NCBI GenBank assembly: GCA_002494135.1
Contig: DLBG01000018.1
Location: 11,681-21,396, forward strand
DNA from: Lachnospiraceae bacterium UBA7027
Lineage (GTDB): Bacteria > Bacillota > Clostridia > Lachnospirales > Lachnospiraceae
Direction: 5' to 3'
DNA length: 9,716 bases
Made by a program: the position numbers and the translations under genes. Shown here piece after piece: positions 5,904-9,716 of the stretch. Each line of letters opens with the position of its first letter. The first letter of the stretch is position 1. Under the pieces are notes generated by a model that worked only from the letters and a program-made list of their open reading frames with translations, had not been told where the DNA came from and searched no databases.

Positions 5904-5945
5904 AAAAAAGCTGTGGAGAATCCCTTCTCCGCGGCTTTCTTTTTC
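5904..5945 (+). terminator. Intrinsic terminator after the UPF0340 gene
   Basis: AAAGCTGTGGAGAA (5907-5920) pairs with TTCTCCGCGGCTTT (5925-5938) through 14 bp including two G-U pairs, with a TCCC loop. It is followed by CTTTTTC and preceded by an A-run at 5904-5909. It ends the ECF/UPF0340 unit about 20 nt after the stop. The A-run could also make it work in the reverse direction, but no minus-strand gene needs it here. Confidence 0.9.
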
Positions 5946-5946
5946 G

Positions 5947-5975
5947 TTGAGATTTGTACATTTGTGTGTTAGAAT
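5947..5975 (+). promoter_or_regulatory. Sigma-A-type promoter of the adenine deaminase gene
   Basis: A -35 box TTGAGA (5947-5952, five of six consensus bases) is separated by 17 nt from a -10 box TAGAAT (5970-5975, five of six). The -10 is preceded by TG one base upstream (5967-5968), giving an extended -10. Transcription should begin near 5982, leaving a leader of about 20 nt. That is too short for a purine riboswitch between this promoter and the gene. Confidence 0.7.
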
Positions 5976-5990
5976 ATATGTTGGTTTTTT

Positions 5991-5996
5991 AGGAGG
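5991..5996 (+). promoter_or_regulatory. Ribosome binding site deciding the adenine deaminase start
   Basis: AGGAGG lies only 2 nt before an ATG at 5999 but 8 nt before the in-frame GTG at 6005. Normal spacing therefore favours GTG 6005, giving the N terminus MKVLLKNAFVVNVF. Confidence 0.7.
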
Positions 5997-6004
5997 ACAT
6001 GCCC

Positions 6005-7765
6005 GTGAAGGTATTGCTGAAAAACGCATTCGTGGTAAATGTTTTCACGGATGAACTGGTAAAACAGAACGTGCTGATAGAAGATGACCGCATCATCGGT
6101 GTGGGTGACTACACGGAGGATGATCTGCGCTCGCCAAAGGAAGCCGGGGAAACGGACGGGACGTCTGCCGGGGGCGGCGAAAAGACGGCCACTGCAGATA
6201 CGCAGGTCTATGACTTAAAGGGCAGGATTATCTGTCCCGGTCTTATTGACGGGCACATTCACATCGAAAGCACGATGATGATTCCGGATGAACTGGCCAG
6301 AACCGTTCTTCCGCACGGAACCACCGCCATCGTGGCAGACCCGCACGAAATCGCAAATGTCTGCGGCGCGGACGGTATCCGCTACATGTTAAAGGTCAGC
6401 GAGAATCTCCCGATGGATTTCTTTTTTACGGCCTCCTCCTGCGTGCCCTCAACATCTTTTGACGAAACGGGCGCCGAAATGCATGCCGAAGATCTGAGAG
6501 AATTCTACAACGAACCCAGAATCCTCGGTCTTGCGGAAATGATGAATTATCCGGGTGTTCTTTTCAAAGATCCCGATGTGCTTAATAAAATCAAAGACGC
6601 GAAAGCAGCCGGCAAAGTGGTGGACGGCCATGCACCCCTGCTTTCGGGAAAAGACCTCGATGCATACGTGGCAGCGGGTGTTGAGTCCGATCATGAGTGC
6701 TCCAATCTGAAAGAGGCGGTGGAGAAACTCTCCAAAGGCCAGTACATTATGATTCGCGAAGGCACCGCCGCAAGGAATCTGGAATCCTTAATCGGTCTGT
6801 TCGATCCGAAATACAACCGCCGCTGCTTGCTGGTAACGGATGACTGTCATCCGACAGACCTTTTGCATAAAGGACATATCGATAATATTATCCGGAGAGC
6901 CGCAGAATGCGGAGCGAATCCGATTGTGGCCATACGAATGGCATCTCTTCAGGCGGCGGAATATTTCAGGCTTTACGGTTACGGTGCCGTGGCACCGGGC
7001 TATATTGCCAACCTGACCATCGTGGATGATTTGAAATCCTTCCACGTGACGGATGTTTTCGTACACGGCAAAGCAGTGGTTCGCAAATCCGGACTTGTGG
7101 ATTTCGAATACCCGAAAGCGGATAAGGAACTCGAAGAAAGAGTCCGCGATACCTTCCGCGTGGAACCGTTAAAAGAAGAGGACTTTCGGATTCACGAATC
7201 CAACGGGCCCTGCCGCGTAATCGGAGTGATTCCCGGACAGATTATTACCGAGGAACGCATCGAGGACATTCATTTTGACATTAACAGCGGAATCGATGTA
7301 AAACGTGATCTTTTAAAAATTGCCGTAATCGAGAGACACCACGGCACCGGACATATCGGACTCGGATTCATTAAAGGCATCGGAATCAGGGAAGGCGCCA
7401 TGGCCTCGAGCGTGTCACATGACTCGCACAACATCATCGTTATCGGAGCTTCCGATGCGGACATGGCAGTGGCCGCCAACCGGATTATTGCCATGGGCGG
7501 CGGAAATGTTGTCGTTAAAAACGGAGAGGATATTGCGAGAATGGCTCTGCCGATCGCAGGCCTGATGTCCGACTTCCCGGCGGAGGAAACCGCGGCATTT
7601 AACGCAAATGTCCGCCAGGCGGTATACGAACTCGGAGCACCGGCTGATGTGGAACCGTTTATGAACATGGCATTTGTAAGCCTCCCCGTCATACCGGCTC
7701 TGAAGATGTCCACACAGGGGCTGATTGATGTTACCGGATTCAGACGTGTAAGTTTAAAACTTTAA
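6005..7765 (+). CDS. ade: Adenine deaminase
   Basis: Adenine deaminase converts adenine to hypoxanthine and ammonia in purine salvage, using a metal centre in an amidohydrolase fold. The protein is 586 residues from GTG 6005 (588 from ATG 5999), close to the usual 570-600. Seen features are the metal-binding H84-I-H86 in PGLIDGHIHIESTMM, then HGTTAIVADPHEIANVCG (104-121), E178 in GLAEMMNYPGV, H209 in VDGHAPLLSG, H230 in ESDHECSNLKE, and the acidic DD279-280 in LLVTDDCHPTDLLH. The C-terminal domain of the Ade family follows, with HHGTGHIGLGFIKGIG, ASSVSHDSHNIIVIGAS and MGGGNVVVKNG. Residues about 38-67 are an unusual low-complexity insertion (SPKEAGETDGTSAGGGEK...) in the small N-terminal beta domain. 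The gene has its own promoter and follows a terminator, so it starts a new unit. leuS follows 44 nt after the stop with no terminator seen, suggesting readthrough. Confidence 0.94.
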   Translation: MKVLLKNAFVVNVFTDELVKQNVLIEDDRIIGVGDYTEDDLRSPKEAGETDGTSAGGGEKTATADTQVYDLKGRIICPGLIDGHIHIESTMMIPDELARTVLPHGTTAIVADPHEIANVCGADGIRYMLKVSENLPMDFFFTASSCVPSTSFDETGAEMHAEDLREFYNEPRILGLAEMMNYPGVLFKDPDVLNKIKDAKAAGKVVDGHAPLLSGKDLDAYVAAGVESDHECSNLKEAVEKLSKGQYIMIREGTAARNLESLIGLFDPKYNRRCLLVTDDCHPTDLLHKGHIDNIIRRAAECGANPIVAIRMASLQAAEYFRLYGYGAVAPGYIANLTIVDDLKSFHVTDVFVHGKAVVRKSGLVDFEYPKADKELEERVRDTFRVEPLKEEDFRIHESNGPCRVIGVIPGQIITEERIEDIHFDINSGIDVKRDLLKIAVIERHHGTGHIGLGFIKGIGIREGAMASSVSHDSHNIIVIGASDADMAVAANRIIAMGGGNVVVKNGEDIARMALPIAGLMSDFPAEETAAFNANVRQAVYELGAPADVEPFMNMAFVSLPVIPALKMSTQGLIDVTGFRRVSLKL

Positions 7766-7809
7766 AGAGAACAAGAATCAACACAATAAAGCAACAAGGA
7801 GACAGTACT

Positions 7810-9716
7810 ATGGAACGCATTTACAACCCTGCCGAAATCGAGCGCAAATGGCAGAAATACTGGGAGGAGAACCAGACCTTTAAAACGGATGTCTGGGATT
7901 TTTCCAAACCGAAATTTTACGCACTGGATATGTTCCCGTATCCTTCAGGCGTCGGCCTTCATGCCGGCCATCCCGAAGGCTACACCGCGACGGATATCGT
8001 ATCCAGAATGAAGAGAATGCAGGGATACAATGTCCTTCATCCCATGGGATACGATTCTTTCGGCCTTCCCGCAGAGCAGTATGCGGTTACAACCGGCAAC
8101 CATCCCAACGGATTTACGGAGAAAAACATCGAAACCTTCTCGAAGCAGCTTCGTGAACTCGGCTTCGACTATGACTGGTCCAAAATGGTCGCAACCTCGG
8201 ATCCCAAATTTTACAAGTGGACCCAGTGGATCTTTAAACAGCTTTATCTGGACGGCTATGCAAAATACATTGATATGCCCGTAAACTGGTGTGAGGAGCT
8301 CGGCACCGTTCTTTCCAACGATGAGGTCATCGACGGAAAGAGTGAACGCGGCGGCTATCCCGTTGTCCGTAAGAACATGAAACAGTGGGTAATCGACCAG
8401 CCCGCATTTGCGGAAGAACTGCTCGAAGGGCTCGATGAAATCGACTGGCCGAAGTCTACCAAAGACATGCAGCGTCACTGGATCGGCAAGTCCGAAGGTG
8501 TGGAAGTGAAGTTTGAAATCGTCGGAGGAGGCGAATTCTCCATTTTCACCACCTGTATTGAAACCATCTACGGTATTACCTTCATGGTACTTGCTCCGGA
8601 CGGGGAAATCGTAAAGCAGTTAATGCCCAGAATCGAGAACAAGGAAGAGGTTCAGGCCTATATCGACGAAACCTTAAAGAAGAACGATATGGACAGAACG
8701 GAGTTAAACAAGACCAAGTCCGGCTGCGAGTTAAAGGGTGTGACCTGTATCAACCCCGTAAACGGAAAAGAAGCAAAACTTTTCATCGGTGACTTTGTTC
8801 TTGCAAGCTACGGTACCGGTGCGGTTATGGCGGTTCCTTCCCATGACCAGCGCGATTTTGAATATGCCATCGCACACAACATTGACATGATTCAGGTAAT
8901 CGACGGCTCCGAAGAAGCGGGACATCAGGATGTCTCCGAACATGCACTGGAGAAATACGACTATCTGGGCAAGGGCTTTAAGTTAATCAATTCTGAAGAG
9001 TTTACCGGAATGACTGTGGAAGAAGCCAAGGAAGCCATCACCGTCAAACTGGAGAAAATGGGTGTGGCGAAAAGATGCGTAAACTACCACTTCCGTGAGT
9101 GGATTTTTGCCCGTCAGCGTTACTGGGGCGAGCCGGTTCCCGTGGTTCATCTTGAGGACGGCGGCATCCACGTGCTCGACGATGACGAACTGCCTCTGAT
9201 TCTTCCCGAACTGGAGAACTACAAGGGCGAGGGCGGCAAAGCGCCGTTGGAAAACGCAACCGAGTGGAAGCAGTACGATCATAACGGCATAAAGGGAAAA
9301 AGAGAAACCTCCACAATGCCCGGATCCGCAGGTTCTTCCTGGTACTATTTCCGTTACATCGATCCCGATAACGAGAATGAATTCGCCAACCAGGAGCTTT
9401 TGAAGCACTGGATGCCCGTAGACTTATATATCGGCGGACCGGAACATGCGGTAGGTCACTTAATGTATTCGAGAATCTGGAACCGTTATCTCTACAACAA
9501 GGGATTATCTCCCGTAAAAGAGCCGTTTAAGAAACTTGTTCACCAGGGCATGATTCTCGGTGAAAACGGAATCAAGATGGGCAAGCGTTTCCCCGAATTC
9601 GTGGTAAACCCCAGTGATATTGTAAGAGATTACGGCGCGGATACCTTAAGACTTTACGAAATGTTCATGGGACCGCTTGAGGTTTCCAAACCCTGGAGCA
9701 AGCAGGGCGTAGAAGG
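7810..9716 (+). CDS. leuS: Leucyl-tRNA synthetase, N-terminal part; 3' end outside window
   Basis: LeuRS charges tRNA-Leu with leucine. The frame is open from ATG 7810 to the window edge: 635 complete codons of an expected ~800, so the rest of the anticodon-binding and C-terminal domains are missing. AAGGAG (7796-7801) sits 8 nt before the ATG. The HIGH-type signature is MFPYPSG...H51-A-G-H54. The CP1 editing domain shows T247-T-C-I-E-T252, where the usual form is TTRPDT, and later YGTGAVMAVPSHDQRDFEYA, where the conserved aspartates are kept. The REWIFARQRYWGEPVPVVH and ETSTMPGSAGSSWYYFRYI core segments are present. The KMSKS loop is K589-M-G-K-R593, followed by FPEFVVNPSDIVRDYGADTLRLYEMFMGP. 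The leucine-specific insert before KMSKS is absent, as in the compact Bacillus type. No T-box fits in the 44-nt A-rich gap after ade. Confidence 0.96.
   Translation, partial: MERIYNPAEIERKWQKYWEENQTFKTDVWDFSKPKFYALDMFPYPSGVGLHAGHPEGYTATDIVSRMKRMQGYNVLHPMGYDSFGLPAEQYAVTTGNHPNGFTEKNIETFSKQLRELGFDYDWSKMVATSDPKFYKWTQWIFKQLYLDGYAKYIDMPVNWCEELGTVLSNDEVIDGKSERGGYPVVRKNMKQWVIDQPAFAEELLEGLDEIDWPKSTKDMQRHWIGKSEGVEVKFEIVGGGEFSIFTTCIETIYGITFMVLAPDGEIVKQLMPRIENKEEVQAYIDETLKKNDMDRTELNKTKSGCELKGVTCINPVNGKEAKLFIGDFVLASYGTGAVMAVPSHDQRDFEYAIAHNIDMIQVIDGSEEAGHQDVSEHALEKYDYLGKGFKLINSEEFTGMTVEEAKEAITVKLEKMGVAKRCVNYHFREWIFARQRYWGEPVPVVHLEDGGIHVLDDDELPLILPELENYKGEGGKAPLENATEWKQYDHNGIKGKRETSTMPGSAGSSWYYFRYIDPDNENEFANQELLKHWMPVDLYIGGPEHAVGHLMYSRIWNRYLYNKGLSPVKEPFKKLVHQGMILGENGIKMGKRFPEFVVNPSDIVRDYGADTLRLYEMFMGPLEVSKPWSKQGVE

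Noticed and set aside
7270..7713. Minus-strand open frame (147 codons) opposite the adenine deaminase C-terminal domain
   Set aside because: The plus strand encodes conserved Ade motifs throughout this stretch; the reverse frame shows no domain and no start signal.
7945..8478. Minus-strand open frame (177 codons) opposite leuS
   Set aside because: It overlaps the highly conserved LeuRS catalytic core entirely and has no independent support.

Overview
The window looks like ordinary chromosome from a Clostridia-class Firmicute, most likely a Lachnospiraceae-type gut or rumen anaerobe. I infer this from strong AAGGAG/AGGAGG ribosome binding sites, moderate GC in coding sequence, a compact Bacillus-like LeuRS catalytic core, a lone ECF S component, and the overall protein style. 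All supported genes are on the + strand. I see no mobile element, phage gene, CRISPR array, tRNA or rRNA. Both ends cut through genes.

Region 1 (1-4520) holds five closely packed genes. They are the C-terminal part of an acyl-CoA synthetase, a membrane-anchored trigger-factor/FKBP-like foldase, a CofE-family (F420-0:gamma-glutamyl ligase-like) protein, a six-helix DUF308/HdeD membrane protein, and the elongation factor greA. The gaps are 6, 15, 38 and 44 nt with no terminator between them, so they may form one transcription unit with mixed functions.

Region 2 (4521-5945) holds an ECF transporter S component of the PF07155-like type and a UPF0340/YwlG (TIGR01440) protein, closed by a clear intrinsic terminator at 5904-5945. 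Each gene is preceded by RNA-like structure. A perfect 13-bp inverted repeat buries the Shine-Dalgarno sequence of the transporter gene. A GC-rich stretch of about 87 nt that can fold as a three-helix junction with a GAAA-capped arm lies in front of the UPF0340 gene. These two leaders are the best candidates in the window for undescribed regulation. I recognise neither as a known riboswitch class.

Region 3 (5946-9716) begins with a good sigma-A-type promoter (TTGAGA, 17 nt, TGT-TAGAAT). It drives adenine deaminase, which has an unusual low-complexity insertion near its N terminus. leuS follows 44 nt later, runs off the window, and has no room for a T-box of its own. The LeuRS keeps the HIGH-type signature but has altered editing-site (TTCIET) and KMSKS-loop (KMGKR) sequences.

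I see no multi-gene defence or biosynthetic system. Apart from the leaders, the points of interest are protein variants and a CofE homologue with no visible F420 context.
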